Positions 1 to 11,049 are shown, numbered from the stretch's first letter. The stretch is DNA of 64,000 bases from G963675935 sp963803125 (GCA_963803125.1 CAWDLR010000003.1:186001-250000); one strand, 5' to 3'. Notes: generated from the letters alone by a model not told the origin. A program made the numbers and translations.

Positions 1-2187
<2,187 letters not shown>

Positions 2188-2217
2188 CGTGCAGCGCAGT
2201 CACCGGCGGGCAGCAGT

Positions 2218-2247
2218 CGTAGGTTATGCCAAAGCATGACCTACGGC
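2218..2247. repeat. Short palindrome, TAGGTTATGC family
   Basis: An imperfect palindrome (TAGGTTATGCC...GCATGACCTA) lies between two convergent genes. It belongs to the same family as the elements near 12.6, 25.6, 32.2 and 50.8 kb, which share GTTATGCTTCAGCATAAC. It could act as a bidirectional terminator, but there is no T-run. Confidence 0.75.
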
Positions 2248-2273
2248 TATCAGTGGAATCGCTGCCGGCTGGG

Positions 2274-4298
2274 CTACTTCGTCAGCGTGAAGCCCTTGAG
2301 GAACCAACCCTCGGGCTCGCTGGTGACTTGCAGTCCGGCGGGGCCAAGATAGTGGCGCACCGACTGGTAGTCGGGCATCTCGCGGCCGTCAACCTTTTGC
2401 TTCCGCGGGCTGTCGCTCTTCGGGTCGCCTAACACCCCGTTAAGCAACTTGGCAAACAGCGATTCGCTCTCCGGCATTTTGTTGATGCGGGTCAATTCGT
2501 ACGTCGGCCGATATTCCTCGTCGGTCCGCGAGAAGAAGCGCAGCGACCGCTGCGGATCGAGCTTCGCGATCTCCGCGCCGACCCGCCGGTACTCGGCGTC
2601 GTCGAGCAGCGGCTCGGGCGTCTTTTCGGGAGCGAGCACCTTCTCCAGAAAACCGATGTGCGAGGCGATCATCAACTGCCCGTTGGCCACCGTAATCGCC
2701 CGGTGGGTGAGCAGTTGCGGCTCCTTGTCTTCTTGGTCATCCTCGTCGTCCGCGTTCTTCTTCCCGCGGCGACGGGCGGGGGCCACGGACGGCCCCTCCC
2801 TGAGATCGGGCGACGATCGCTTGGCCGCCGGCCGCTGCGCGTCCACCGACTCCCATACAATATGGCCGGCGATCTCGCGGCGGCGGACCTTGGTGTTCCC
2901 CTTGAAGAACTTGGCGACCCCCTTGATCAACTCTTTCTCATTGTTCATCTCGATGGCGATCAACAGCCGTTCGCTGGAGGTCGTCATTGGCAACTGGTAA
3001 TCGGTCAGCACGCTGACCCGCGGACCGAGGTATCTGAATATCTCCTTGCGGAGATCGATCGGCGGGCCTCCGGACGACGTGTCCCACTTCAGCCCCTCCA
3101 GAACGTCCTTCTTCCAAACGCCGTCTTCGCCGCCGATGAACTCGTCGTAGAACGGCCCATAGTTGTCGAAGGCGTTGAGCATGTTGGTGTAGAAGGTGGC
3201 GTAGGTGGAGATGTCGCTGGGCACCCAGGGCTGCGGCGTGAAATCGGGGCTGTTGAGAAACAGCGCCATCTTCATCGACTTCGCGTAGGGCGGCGGGGCG
3301 AAGATCGCGGTGCGATGGATCAGTTCGCATCCCTCCGAACTGAAATCAACCAGCCCGCCTATCCCCAGCACGGCGGGAAGCCCTTGCCGCCGCATCACTT
3401 CCAGGACCGTCTTTCCCTTGCGGCGTTTGTATTCCGGCGTCGACGCGCGAGCGGCCTCGGCATAACCCACGGGTTGCAGGAACCACCGCATCTGTGGCGC
3501 CTCCTCGCCGTAGTCCTTCTTGCAGCGATCGATGACGACGCGGAACGGCCTGAATTCGGCCAGCGAGCCGTTCTGGTGGTTGCCGCAGTAGCGGTCCAAA
3601 ATGCCCTTCATCACGTCGAGGTCTTCGGTCACGGCCAGCAGGTTGCCGGTCAGGCAGTAGAACGCCTGGCGAGGGGGCGGCGGCGACGGGGGCGGGGCCT
3701 GGGTCGCGCCCTCCCCCTCTTTCCCGTTGGCCTCCTGATTCTGGCGGGCGGCCTCCTCGCTCTTGCGGGCGGCCTCCTTCTCCTCCGGCAATTCCGGCAG
3801 GTCGAACTGGATCACCGTGTCGGCACAGCCGGGCACGGTCACCTCGCTCCGCGTGGCGCCCCGCTCCGACTGAGTCTTCGTCGTTTTTTCCAGCATCGCC
3901 CGCGCCTGCGGCAGCTTGCCGGCAACGTCGGCGACGATCGCCAGCGCCGACTTGCCCGGCCCGGTCCGCACCAACCCGATCGCCACGTCCCCGCTGGGCG
4001 TCTTCCGCATGTCGTCGAACGTAAGCCCAAGCCGCTCGTGCACGCGCTTCCATTGCTCGTCGAATTGCCGCCGCACGTCCTTCTTGAACGCCTTCATCGC
4101 CGGGTCGTTGACCAACTGGCCCAACTGGCACTTGTCCCAGTGCTGGTTGAGCACGTCGACGTTCGAGATGGCGAAGAATCCTTGCGTGGCATCGGGCAGC
4201 AGCGTCTCGCTCGGCCGGCTCGCCGCCGACGCGGCGCCGCCGCCCAACGAGAACACCGAAACCGCCCAACAAAGCACGTAAATCGAAAAACGGGGCAC
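2274..4298 (-). CDS. Secreted protein of unknown function, planctomycete type
   Basis: A protein of about 674 residues with an N-terminal signal peptide (hydrophobic FSIYVLCWAVSVFSLGGG, then a probable cut at ASAAS). I place the start at the GTG at 4298 because AAGGAG lies 8 nt upstream; longer reading from 4370 adds a poor leader. The mature N-terminus (LLPDATQGFFAISNVDVLNQHW) is a pattern I associate with large planctomycete secreted proteins of unknown role. There is a Pro-rich stretch around residues 195-220 and a basic/acidic stretch (RRGKKNADDEDDQEDKE) in the last third. I see no catalytic motif and assign no function. Confidence 0.72.
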   Translation of the reverse strand: MPRFSIYVLCWAVSVFSLGGGAASAASRPSETLLPDATQGFFAISNVDVLNQHWDKCQLGQLVNDPAMKAFKKDVRRQFDEQWKRVHERLGLTFDDMRKTPSGDVAIGLVRTGPGKSALAIVADVAGKLPQARAMLEKTTKTQSERGATRSEVTVPGCADTVIQFDLPELPEEKEAARKSEEAARQNQEANGKEGEGATQAPPPSPPPPRQAFYCLTGNLLAVTEDLDVMKGILDRYCGNHQNGSLAEFRPFRVVIDRCKKDYGEEAPQMRWFLQPVGYAEAARASTPEYKRRKGKTVLEVMRRQGLPAVLGIGGLVDFSSEGCELIHRTAIFAPPPYAKSMKMALFLNSPDFTPQPWVPSDISTYATFYTNMLNAFDNYGPFYDEFIGGEDGVWKKDVLEGLKWDTSSGGPPIDLRKEIFRYLGPRVSVLTDYQLPMTTSSERLLIAIEMNNEKELIKGVAKFFKGNTKVRRREIAGHIVWESVDAQRPAAKRSSPDLREGPSVAPARRRGKKNADDEDDQEDKEPQLLTHRAITVANGQLMIASHIGFLEKVLAPEKTPEPLLDDAEYRRVGAEIAKLDPQRSLRFFSRTDEEYRPTYELTRINKMPESESLFAKLLNGVLGDPKSDSPRKQKVDGREMPDYQSVRHYLGPAGLQVTSEPEGWFLKGFTLTK

Positions 4299-4657
4299 GA
4301 CAATACTCCTTATAGTGGCATATAAGCTCCTCCATCTTATAGAGCCGGAGGAGCCGCGGTGGGACAACACAGTGTAGCCGGAGGAGCCAGCTTACGCCAG
4401 ATCGGTCCAGAAGAACCGCTGGCCGCGGACAGTCAACGCCTCTCCGACCGTGCTCTGAAGCCAACCTGCAAACGAGGGGGCGATCCAAGATGCCATTGCA
4501 GCCGGCGAACTACATTTGAGCAGCGGCCGCACCGCTGAAACAACGAAGTGCGTACCCAATCGGGGGGCATGAGATTGACAAGCGGCGGCAAATTGCCCAT
4601 CATGAATGGACTCGTTCGTTCCTCATTTCGCGGGGAATTGAAAAAGGGGGACAGGGT
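4299..4657. other. Non-coding gap
   Basis: This divergent intergenic region should hold the promoters of both neighbours. It contains two copies of AGCCGGAGGAGCC about 34 bp apart. I see no gene and no clear sigma-70 box. Confidence 0.5.
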
Positions 4658-5362
4658 ATGACTTCCGTCTTCATCATCTGCGCCGCCGTCGGCGGCACTG
4701 TCTTGGTCTGTCAGTTCCTCCTGATGTTGATCGGCCTCGGGGGCCATGTCTTCGCCGACGCCGACATGCCCACGGACGTCGGCCACGCCTTCGGCGGCGA
4801 CTTCCACGGCGGCGACTTCCACGGCGGTGGCGATCTCCACGGCGGTGGCGATCTCCACGGCGGCGGCGATGGCCTTCATGGCGACGCCGAGCTTCACGCC
4901 GATCATGCCGGCGGTGAATCGAACGACGGCGATCAGGCCGCCCAACACGGCTCGACCTCGTTGTTCCAAGTCCTCTCGTTCCGCACGGTCACGGCGGCAA
5001 TGGCGTTTTTCGGACTGGCTGGCTGGACGGCCCAATCGGCCGAAGTGTCGCCGCCGACGGCGCTGCTCGTGGCGGTGGCGGCGGGCGTCGCCGCCCTGTA
5101 CGCCGTCTATTGGATGATGCAATGCCTTTACAGGATGCAGAGCGAGGGCAACGTGCGGATCCAACGCTCCGTCGGCCAGCACGGCAACGTCTATCTCCGC
5201 ATCCCCGCCAACCGCGCCGGCAGCGGGAAAATCCAGCTTAATCTGCAAAACCGGACCATGGAGTACCTGGCTGTTACTGCCGGCCAGGAACTCCCCACCG
5301 GTGCTAAAGTAGTCATAGTGGGCGTCGTCAATCCAACCACGCTGGAAGTACAGGCCGAATGA
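4658..5362 (+). CDS. NfeD-like membrane protein with His/Gly repeats
   Basis: 234 residues. TM1 is near the N-terminus (SVFIICAAVGGTVLVCQFLLMLIGLGG). A repetitive His/Gly/Asp segment follows (GGDFHG, GGDFHG, GGGDLHG, GGGDLHG, about residues 47-75). Two more TMs come next (TVTAAMAFFGLAGW; TALLVAVAAGVAALYAVYW), and the protein ends in a small beta-rich domain resembling the NfeD OB fold (GNVYLRIPANRAGSGKIQL...LPTGAKVVIVGVVNPTTLEV). It lies 61 bp upstream of a flotillin gene; NfeD and flotillin genes commonly pair and act together in membrane microdomains. The His-rich repeats could bind metal, but that is inference. The protease domain of long NfeD proteins is absent. Confidence 0.78.
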   Translation: MTSVFIICAAVGGTVLVCQFLLMLIGLGGHVFADADMPTDVGHAFGGDFHGGDFHGGGDLHGGGDLHGGGDGLHGDAELHADHAGGESNDGDQAAQHGSTSLFQVLSFRTVTAAMAFFGLAGWTAQSAEVSPPTALLVAVAAGVAALYAVYWMMQCLYRMQSEGNVRIQRSVGQHGNVYLRIPANRAGSGKIQLNLQNRTMEYLAVTAGQELPTGAKVVIVGVVNPTTLEVQAE

Positions 5363-5423
5363 GCAGGCCGAATCCAAACGCAAACCGACACCGCAGCAGT
5401 CTGCGACTTCAAGGGGAACCATC

Positions 5424-7073
5424 ATGATCGCCTCGCTTCTGTCTTCATCACAATCGTCGTCGGCCGTGTTCGCCGCGGACGCGCCGCTGAGCAACTTCTG
5501 GATCGGCGTGATACTTCTCTGCGTTGTCACCGCCATCATACTCTTGATCGTCCTCGGGGCGGTGGCGCGGTTTTACAAACGCTGCCCCAGCAACCGCGTG
5601 TTGGTGATCTACGGCAAGGCCGGCCGCGGCCATGAGGCGGCACACTGCATCCACGGCGGAGCGAAACTCGTCCTGCCGCTCTTCCAGGATTACGCCTGGC
5701 TCAGTCTCGAGCCGATGCAGATCGAAATCCCGCTCCGCGGCGCTCTGAGCATGGAGAACATCCGTGTGAACGTGCCGAGCGTGTTCACCGTGGCCGTCGG
5801 CACCACGCCCGAATTGATGCAGAACGCCGCCATCCGCTTGTTGGGCCTGAGCAACAAGGACATTCAGAAGCAGGCCGAGGACATGATCTTCGGTCAACTC
5901 CGCCAGGTGATCGCCTCGATGCAGATCGAGGACATCAACCGCGACCGCGATAAGTTCCTCGAAGCGGTGCAGAAGTCGTTGGAACCGGAGTTGTGCAAGA
6001 TCGGCCTGGTGCTGATCAACGTCAACATCACCGACATCACCGACGAGTCGGGCTACATCGAGGCCATCGGCAAGAAGGCGGCTTCGCAGGCGATCCAGAA
6101 GGCCCGCGGCGACGTGGCCGACAACGAGAAGATGGGCGAAATCCGCGTCGCCGAGGCCGAACGCGAGAGGACCGTGCAAGTGGCCAACGCCCACAAAGTC
6201 CGCGAGATCGGCACCCGCGAGGCGATGCGCGAGCAGGCGGTCCGCGTGGCCGAATTGGACAAGGAGCAGAAGATCGGCGAGCAGACCGCCGGGTTCCAGC
6301 GCGACGCCGAGGTGAAGGCCGCCGAGCGCGACATGCGGATCAAGCTGGCCCAGGCCGACGCCCAGGCGGTCGAGGGCGAAAACCTCTCGAAGGCCGACAT
6401 CGCCGGCTCGCAGGCCGCGCTGCAAGTAAAGAAGGCCGAGGCCTACGAATTGGGCGAAACCCGCAAGGTCCGCGCCGAGGCCGCCGTGCTCGAAGCCGAG
6501 CACCTCGCCCGCGCCAAGGCCGCGTTGGCCGAGGCCGAGCGGATCGAGGCGGAGCGGCGCGCCGAGTTGGAAGCCCCGGCCAAGGCCCAGCGGGCCCGGG
6601 TCGAAGTCGACGCCGCCGCCGAAGCCGCCAAACGCCGCATCGAGGCCGAGGGCGAAGCGTCTGCCATTTTCGTCAAACTCGAAGCCGAAGCCCGCGGCCA
6701 GTACGAAATCCTCGCCAAAAAAGGCGAAGGCTTGCAGCGGATCATCGAAGCCTGCGGCGGCTCGGAGCAGGCCTTCAAAATGCTCATGCTCGAACACTTT
6801 GACAACCTCGTCGAGGCCTCCGCCAAGGCGATCTCGAACATCAAGTTCGACAAGGTCGTGGTTTGGGAAGGGAACAGCCAAGACGGCAAGAGCGCCACGG
6901 CGAGCTGGCTGCACAACATGGCCCGCACGCTGCCGCCGATGATGCAGGTGATGCGCGACATCGGCGGCGTCGAGTTCCCCGAGCGATTCGTCAACCTCGA
7001 CGGCGTCGATTTCAAGAAGGCGGAAACGAAGCCGCCGGTCGATGGTCACCTCGATCCGCACAAGGCCGTTTGA
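5424..7073 (+). CDS. floT: Flotillin-like SPFH protein
   Basis: 549 residues. One N-terminal TM (FWIGVILLCVVTAIILLIVLG) is followed by an SPFH/band-7 domain at about 50-230 (CPSNRVLVIYGKAG...GAKLVLPLFQDYAWLSLEPMQ; QAEDMIFGQLRQVIASM). A long Ala/Glu-rich coiled coil (about 235-460, repeated EA/RA/KA heptads) and a C-terminal tail complete it. Length and order match FloT/YuaG. The protein scaffolds ordered membrane domains from the cytoplasmic face. It begins 61 bp after the NfeD-like gene, with AAGGGG about 9 nt before the ATG, so the two are probably one operon. Confidence 0.9.
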   Translation: MIASLLSSSQSSSAVFAADAPLSNFWIGVILLCVVTAIILLIVLGAVARFYKRCPSNRVLVIYGKAGRGHEAAHCIHGGAKLVLPLFQDYAWLSLEPMQIEIPLRGALSMENIRVNVPSVFTVAVGTTPELMQNAAIRLLGLSNKDIQKQAEDMIFGQLRQVIASMQIEDINRDRDKFLEAVQKSLEPELCKIGLVLINVNITDITDESGYIEAIGKKAASQAIQKARGDVADNEKMGEIRVAEAERERTVQVANAHKVREIGTREAMREQAVRVAELDKEQKIGEQTAGFQRDAEVKAAERDMRIKLAQADAQAVEGENLSKADIAGSQAALQVKKAEAYELGETRKVRAEAAVLEAEHLARAKAALAEAERIEAERRAELEAPAKAQRARVEVDAAAEAAKRRIEAEGEASAIFVKLEAEARGQYEILAKKGEGLQRIIEACGGSEQAFKMLMLEHFDNLVEASAKAISNIKFDKVVVWEGNSQDGKSATASWLHNMARTLPPMMQVMRDIGGVEFPERFVNLDGVDFKKAETKPPVDGHLDPHKAV

Positions 7074-7090
7074 CCGCGCCCCTTCCCGCT

Positions 7091-7155
7091 GTTTAGCCGC
7101 ACCGTTTAGCCGCACCGTTTAGCCGCACCGTTTAGCCGCACCGTTTAGCCGCGCC
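7091..7155. repeat. Five tandem 13-bp units GTTTAGCCGCACC
   Basis: Five head-to-tail units start at 7091, 7104, 7117, 7130 and 7143; the last reads GTTTAGCCGCGCC. The same GTTTAGCCGCGCC core, in either orientation, recurs near 46.2, 55.1 and 58.5 kb, so this is a local expansion of a dispersed repeat. Confidence 0.9.
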
Positions 7156-7184
7156 CCGAAGGGAAGCGCGCATCTCTTGCCGCC

Positions 7185-7256
7185 GTTTAGCGGCCGCCGG
7201 CACGGCGGCTCTGAACTGCGAGAGACTTCGGGCCGCCGTTCCGGCGGCCGCTAAAC
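7185..7256. repeat. Inverted repeat with 25-bp arms, GTTTAGCGGCCGCC family
   Basis: The arms at 7185-7209 and 7232-7256 are complementary with one mismatch, around a 22-nt loop. A second copy with matching arms and a similar loop start (TCTGAACTGCG) lies at 61060-61131. It falls between flotillin and the RuBisCO-like gene and could fold as a strong hairpin. Confidence 0.88.
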
Positions 7257-7359
7257 GATCGGACGCGAGATCGACTGCTGCGCCCGGGTGAGGGCATCTG
7301 GACGCCGCGCAGCCTCCCCGGTTAGAATGGGCGGCGTCTCAGGAGGAGAGCGCCCGCCC

Positions 7360-8789
7360 ATGAAACCGATCGACAATTCCACCTTGCAGATTCTCTGGTT
7401 TGACGCCGACGCGCGGGACACGCGGCTGCGGCAATTGATCGCGGAGCGGATCGCGGCAAACCCGCCGCCGGCGATCGACGACCACATCGTTGCCACCTAC
7501 TTTCTCGCCCTGCGTCAGAGCAGCTTTCTCGCATCGCCAAGGAGATCGCCTACCACGCCACCAGCGGAATCAAGAATCCGCCGCCCGGCTCGCTGCTGGC
7601 CCAGTGTACCGCGCACGCGGCCGGCGTGGATGTCTGGGACGCCGGCGGTCGGATCGGCCTGCTGCACATGGCCTTCCCGCTGAAGATGCTGCTGCAACCG
7701 GACGGCCATCTTACCAGTTGCGACATCCTGCACACCGTGGCCGGGGCGATCATCTTCGACGTCTACGAGAACCAGGACGCCCGGCTGGTGTCGCTGCAAA
7801 TTCCCGAGCAGGTGCTGCGGACGTTTCCCGGCCCCGCTTACGGGCCGATGGGTCTGCGCGAGCGTGCCAATTTTTCGCCCGACGAGCCGGCGTTCGGCAC
7901 GATCTTGAAGCCGACCGCGGGCATCACGCCCGACGAAGTGGCGGCCCTGGTCGCCGAAGCCGCCGAGTGCCCGCTGCTGCTGTTTGTGAAAGAGGACGAG
8001 GACCTGTATCCGAACTTGGACTATTCCCCGGTTCGCGATCGCGTCCGCGGGGCGGTGGCGGCGATCGAGCGGGCAAAGCAGCACCGCGGGGGCAAGGGCC
8101 TGATCTTCGCTCCCCACATCACCGGCACGCCGCACGAGATGCGCGAGACGCTCCAGGCGGTGATCGAAGCCGGGGCGACCGGCGTGATGTTCAGCGAGAC
8201 CTTTTGCGGCGGCACCGTTCGCATGGTTCGCGAAGCGACGAGGCATTTGCCCCATCCGCCGGCCATTTACGGCCATAACGCCGGCATCGGCGTGAAGACC
8301 CGCGGCGGTATCTTCCGCGAAGTGATCGATCTGCTGGCCCGGCTCGACGGCATCGACATCCGCCAGACCGCCCCGGTGCGGCCCGGCCCGCCGTTCATTC
8401 GCCCTTACGGCGACGAATGGATCGCGTCCGAGGAGGTTCTCTGCCGCGATTTGCCGGGCATTCGGCCGACGATGATCGCTCGGGCCGGCGGGCTCGACCA
8501 GGGGAACATCATTCTCAACCTGGCCGACGCCGAACGCCGCGGCATCGCCGCCCACGTCCTCTTCCTGGCCGGTTCCGCCATTAACTCGATCAAGAACGCC
8601 CAGGGCCGCCCCGACCCGAAACTCGGCGCCGAGGCGATGCTCCAGGCGCTGGACGTGTATCGCTCCGGCGAGTTGGCCGACACGTCGATGGAGAGCCATC
8701 TCCGCGAGTTGACGGCCATCGCGCGGGGAAGACGCTTGACCGCGCTGAGCGAAGCACTGCGACAACGATACCCGGAGACAGCCGAATGA
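7360..8789 (+). CDS. RuBisCO-like protein (form IV), one frameshift near 7522
   Basis: The start is the ATG at 7360, with AGGAGGAG 11 nt upstream. Residues MKPIDNSTLQILWF... run to about 7521; the family sequence then continues one frame over (LSRIAKEIAYHATSG...), so one base is missing around 7522. The rest is a complete RuBisCO large-chain-like barrel. The Lys of GTILKPTAG matches K175, and VKEDED keeps the K201/D203/E204 metal-binding trio. The usual K177 is Thr, and the HRAMHA and SGGIH regions are replaced by HNAGIG and AGGLDQG, so it should not fix CO2. It probably acts as an enolase, isomerase or decarboxylase on a sugar derivative. The cupin gene overlaps its stop (ATGA). Confidence 0.82.
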
Positions 8790-9139
8790 ATCACGCACCG
8801 ATCAGACTCGTGGAAAAACCCTGGGGCTGCGAACGCTGGATTGCCCATACCGACAAGTACGCCTTCAAGATTATCGAGATCAAGGCGGGCACACGATCCA
8901 GCCTGCAATACCACGTCCACAAACACGAACACATCTACGTCGATTCCGGCGTATTGCAAATGGAATGGGAGGACGAATCCGGGAAAATGCTCACGCTGAC
9001 GCTGCATCCCGGAGAGGCGATCGAGAACAAACCCGGCCGAAAACACCGGGCGATCGCCGTCGAGGATGTTCGCATTTTGGAAGTCAGCACGCCGGAGTTG
9101 GACGACGTGGTGCGGGTCGAGGACGATTATCATCGGTGA
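8786..9139 (+). CDS. Small cupin, mannose-6-phosphate isomerase type
   Basis: 117 residues forming one cupin barrel. The metal-site motif is QYHVHKHEHIYV (two His and the Glu) with a later His in GRKHRAI. The N-terminus VEKPWGCERW is typical of the cupin at the end of GDP-mannose pyrophosphorylase/phosphomannose isomerase proteins. Its ATG overlaps the stop of the RuBisCO-like gene, implying translational coupling and a shared pathway. It probably isomerises or epimerises a sugar or sugar phosphate; the substrate cannot be read from the sequence. Confidence 0.82.
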   Translation: MNHAPIRLVEKPWGCERWIAHTDKYAFKIIEIKAGTRSSLQYHVHKHEHIYVDSGVLQMEWEDESGKMLTLTLHPGEAIENKPGRKHRAIAVEDVRILEVSTPELDDVVRVEDDYHR

Positions 9140-9143
9140 CGAT

Positions 9144-9334
9144 ATGGCTGTAGGAGGCGTCTCCCGACGCCGATGCACCCTCGTTCCCACGCTCCGCGTG
9201 GGAACCAGAATGAGGTGCCCTCGTTCCCACGCTCCGCGTGGGAACGCAGTGGGGCCGACGCTCCGCGTTGGCTGAAGGTGGGGATAGGACGCGGAGCGTC
9301 CGGACAGGTGGGTTCCCACGCGGAGCGTGGGAAC
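9144..9334. repeat. Cluster of palindromes, CCCACGCTCCGCGTGGG family
   Basis: Almost the whole gap between the cupin and the dehydrogenase is repeat. It starts with a TGTAGGAGGCGTCTCC half-element. Three copies of a palindrome built on CCCACGC-TCC-GCGTGGG follow (about 9184-9206, 9221-9243, 9312-9334), with a degenerate GACGCTCCGCGTTGG copy between. The last copy stops about 17 bp before the next start codon. Confidence 0.88.
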
Positions 9335-9350
9335 CAGAAGGGATCAGGAT

Positions 9351-10607
9351 ATGGCAGAGAAGATCGTGGTTTTCGGCGCGGGGGCGACCGGGCGGGGGCA
9401 CGTCGGGCTGCTGGCCTGGCAGGCGGGGTTCGAGATCGTCTTCGTCGATAAGAAGCTGCCGCTGGTCGAATTGCTCCGCCGCAAAGGTTGCTACACGGTC
9501 ACAATCTTCGGCGAGAAGACGCAGGAGATCGCCGTTTCCGGCTACCGCGTCTATCATAGCCTCGACCGCGCGGCGATCGCCGAGGAGATTCGCGACGCCC
9601 GGCTGGTGCTTACCGCGGTGTTCGATCAGAACCTCGCCGACGTGGCCGAGACGCTGGCCCTGGGCATCGCCGCCTGCGCCCGCAGCGGCCGCACGACGCC
9701 GCTGAATTGCATCGCCTGCGAGAACATGATGGACAGCTCGACGCAGCTTGGGCGGCACGTCCGCACGCACCTCAGAATGGGCGAGGATACAACTGTCGCC
9801 TTTCGCTCCGCGAAAGAACGCCACTTTCGCGGAGCGAAAGGCGACATTCCGACAGCTATGGATTCGTCAGCCCTTAGTGGTGCGGAACTCGCCTGGTGCG
9901 AGGCGAACGTCGGCTTTCCCGACTGCATGATCAGCCGCGTCGTCCCCCGGCCCGAGCCCGACCCGTTGGCGATTGTCACCGAGGACTACAACGAATGGAC
10001 CGCGCGGCGGGAATCGTTTCGCGGCGAGAAGCCGGCGGCCCTTTCGGCCCTGGAACTGGTCGACAACCAGACCGCCCGGCTGGAACGCAAGCTTTTCATC
10101 CACAATGGCGGCCATGCCACCTGCGGCTATCTGGCTTTCCATCGCGGTCATCGTTACATCCACGAGGCTGTAGCCGATCCGCAGGTGGTCAAGCACGTTC
10201 TCGGGGCGCTCGATGAATTAGGCGAAGTCGTGCGGCGAAAATGGGGCTTTTCGGCCGAGTCGATCGACCATTACAAGCAAGACCTCGGCCGCCGCGGCGC
10301 GATCGCTGAGATGCGCGACGAGGTTTTGCGGGTGATTCGCGATCCGATCCGCAAGCTTTCGCCGCGCGAGCGTCTGGTCGCTCCCGCCATGCTCGCCGTC
10401 GAGTATGGCCTGCCGCGCGGCGAGGTCATCAATGCCATCGTGGCGGCCCTGCGCTATTCGCATCCGGCCGACCCACAATCGCTCGCGCTATCTCAACAAT
10501 TGACCGAGCAGGGCCTCTCGAAAGTGCTGCAAAACGTCTGCGGCATCGCTCCACAGTCTCCGCTGGCCGTCGAAATCGAGCGGGCTTGGCAGCAGTGGAA
10601 ATTGTAG
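9351..10607 (+). CDS. Mannitol-1-phosphate 5-dehydrogenase-like oxidoreductase
   Basis: 418 residues from the ATG at 9351. It has an N-terminal Rossmann fold (VVFGAGATGRGHVG), the mid-domain NCIACENM, and the polyol-dehydrogenase catalytic block ERKLFIHNGGHA with the conserved Lys, Asn and His. This is the NAD-dependent mannitol-1-phosphate/fructuronate reductase family, which interconverts a polyol or aldonate with a keto sugar. An insertion of roughly 25-30 residues (TVAFRSAKERHFRGAKGDI) is encoded by a perfect palindrome (9795-9845) and keeps the frame. The gene follows the RuBisCO-like and cupin genes on the same strand. The natural substrate is uncertain. Confidence 0.82.
   Translation: MAEKIVVFGAGATGRGHVGLLAWQAGFEIVFVDKKLPLVELLRRKGCYTVTIFGEKTQEIAVSGYRVYHSLDRAAIAEEIRDARLVLTAVFDQNLADVAETLALGIAACARSGRTTPLNCIACENMMDSSTQLGRHVRTHLRMGEDTTVAFRSAKERHFRGAKGDIPTAMDSSALSGAELAWCEANVGFPDCMISRVVPRPEPDPLAIVTEDYNEWTARRESFRGEKPAALSALELVDNQTARLERKLFIHNGGHATCGYLAFHRGHRYIHEAVADPQVVKHVLGALDELGEVVRRKWGFSAESIDHYKQDLGRRGAIAEMRDEVLRVIRDPIRKLSPRERLVAPAMLAVEYGLPRGEVINAIVAALRYSHPADPQSLALSQQLTEQGLSKVLQNVCGIAPQSPLAVEIERAWQQWKL
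9795..9845. repeat. Perfect palindrome inside the dehydrogenase gene
   Basis: Two 22-nt arms (9795-9816 and 9824-9845) are exactly complementary around a 7-nt loop, with core CTTTCGCTCCGCGAAAG. The element is translated as AFRSAKERHFRGAKGD without breaking the frame. Confidence 0.95.
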
Positions 10608-10628
10608 GAGGCGACTCCCGTCGCCGAT
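10605..10628. repeat. Half-element, TGTAGGAGGCGACTCC family
   Basis: TGTAGGAGGCGACTCCCGTC overlaps the stop codon of the dehydrogenase gene. It is the same arm as in the full inverted repeats at 23503-23576 and 40314-40384. Another single arm lies at 32754. Confidence 0.85.
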
Positions 10629-10654
10629 TGCCCCCAGAGAGACGTTGTGGAGCC

Positions 10655-11035
10655 ATGAGCAGGTTTCTAACGAAGAAATGGCTTTTTCGCCTGGTAGCGG
10701 CCGTTGCCGGCGTGCTGGTCGTTCTTGTCGCCGCCGAAATTGCGGTGCGGCTTTTCTTTCCGCCGAGGACTACGATCCGCTACACGATCCAGCTACTTCA
10801 GCCCGAAACTGAACCCGAATTCGCCGTTGTTCTACAGCTACAGCGGCTTCGAGACGGATGGTAAATCAGTTGCCGCGCATTATCCCGACAATCGCCTGCG
10901 GAAGTTCGCGCTCCGCAAGCCGGCCGGCACGTTTCGCATCGTGGCCTTGGGCGATTCGTTGACCGAGGAGTGGAACCTGCCGGGATTCGTCAACTACACC
11001 GATTTCCTCCGCGACGCGGCGGGGCGAAAATTCTT
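10655..11035 (+). pseudogene. SGNH-hydrolase-like fragment, frameshifted and truncated
   Basis: The start gives an N-terminal membrane anchor (WLFRLVAAVAGVLVVLVAAEIAVRLFFPP). A frameshift near 10820 then moves the sense to the next frame (SPLFYSYSGFETDGKS...), which contains FRIVALGDSLTE, the block I nucleophile motif of GDSL/SGNH esterases. After YTDFLRDAA, near 11030, homology stops and a large palindrome begins; blocks II-V are missing. The gene is therefore dead, unlike other frameshifted genes here whose sequence is otherwise complete. Confidence 0.75.
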
Positions 11036-11049
11036 GGCAGGGGGTTTTG

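Noticed and set aside
2658..4325. Long plus-strand open frame over the secreted-protein gene
   Set aside because: Composition is typical of antisense in GC-rich DNA (Arg/Gly/His-rich); the minus strand has a signal peptide and ribosome site.
5448..7115. 555-codon open frame antisense to flotillin
   Set aside because: Antisense of the Ala/Glu coiled coil gives a false Leu/Gly/Asp-rich frame.
7091..7155. Tandem 13-bp units considered as CRISPR or origin iterons
   Set aside because: No spacers, so not CRISPR. No replication gene nearby and the unit recurs singly elsewhere, so not iterons.
7515..8798. 427-codon minus-strand frame over the RuBisCO-like gene
   Set aside because: The plus strand has the RuBisCO motifs with metal ligands; the minus frame has none.
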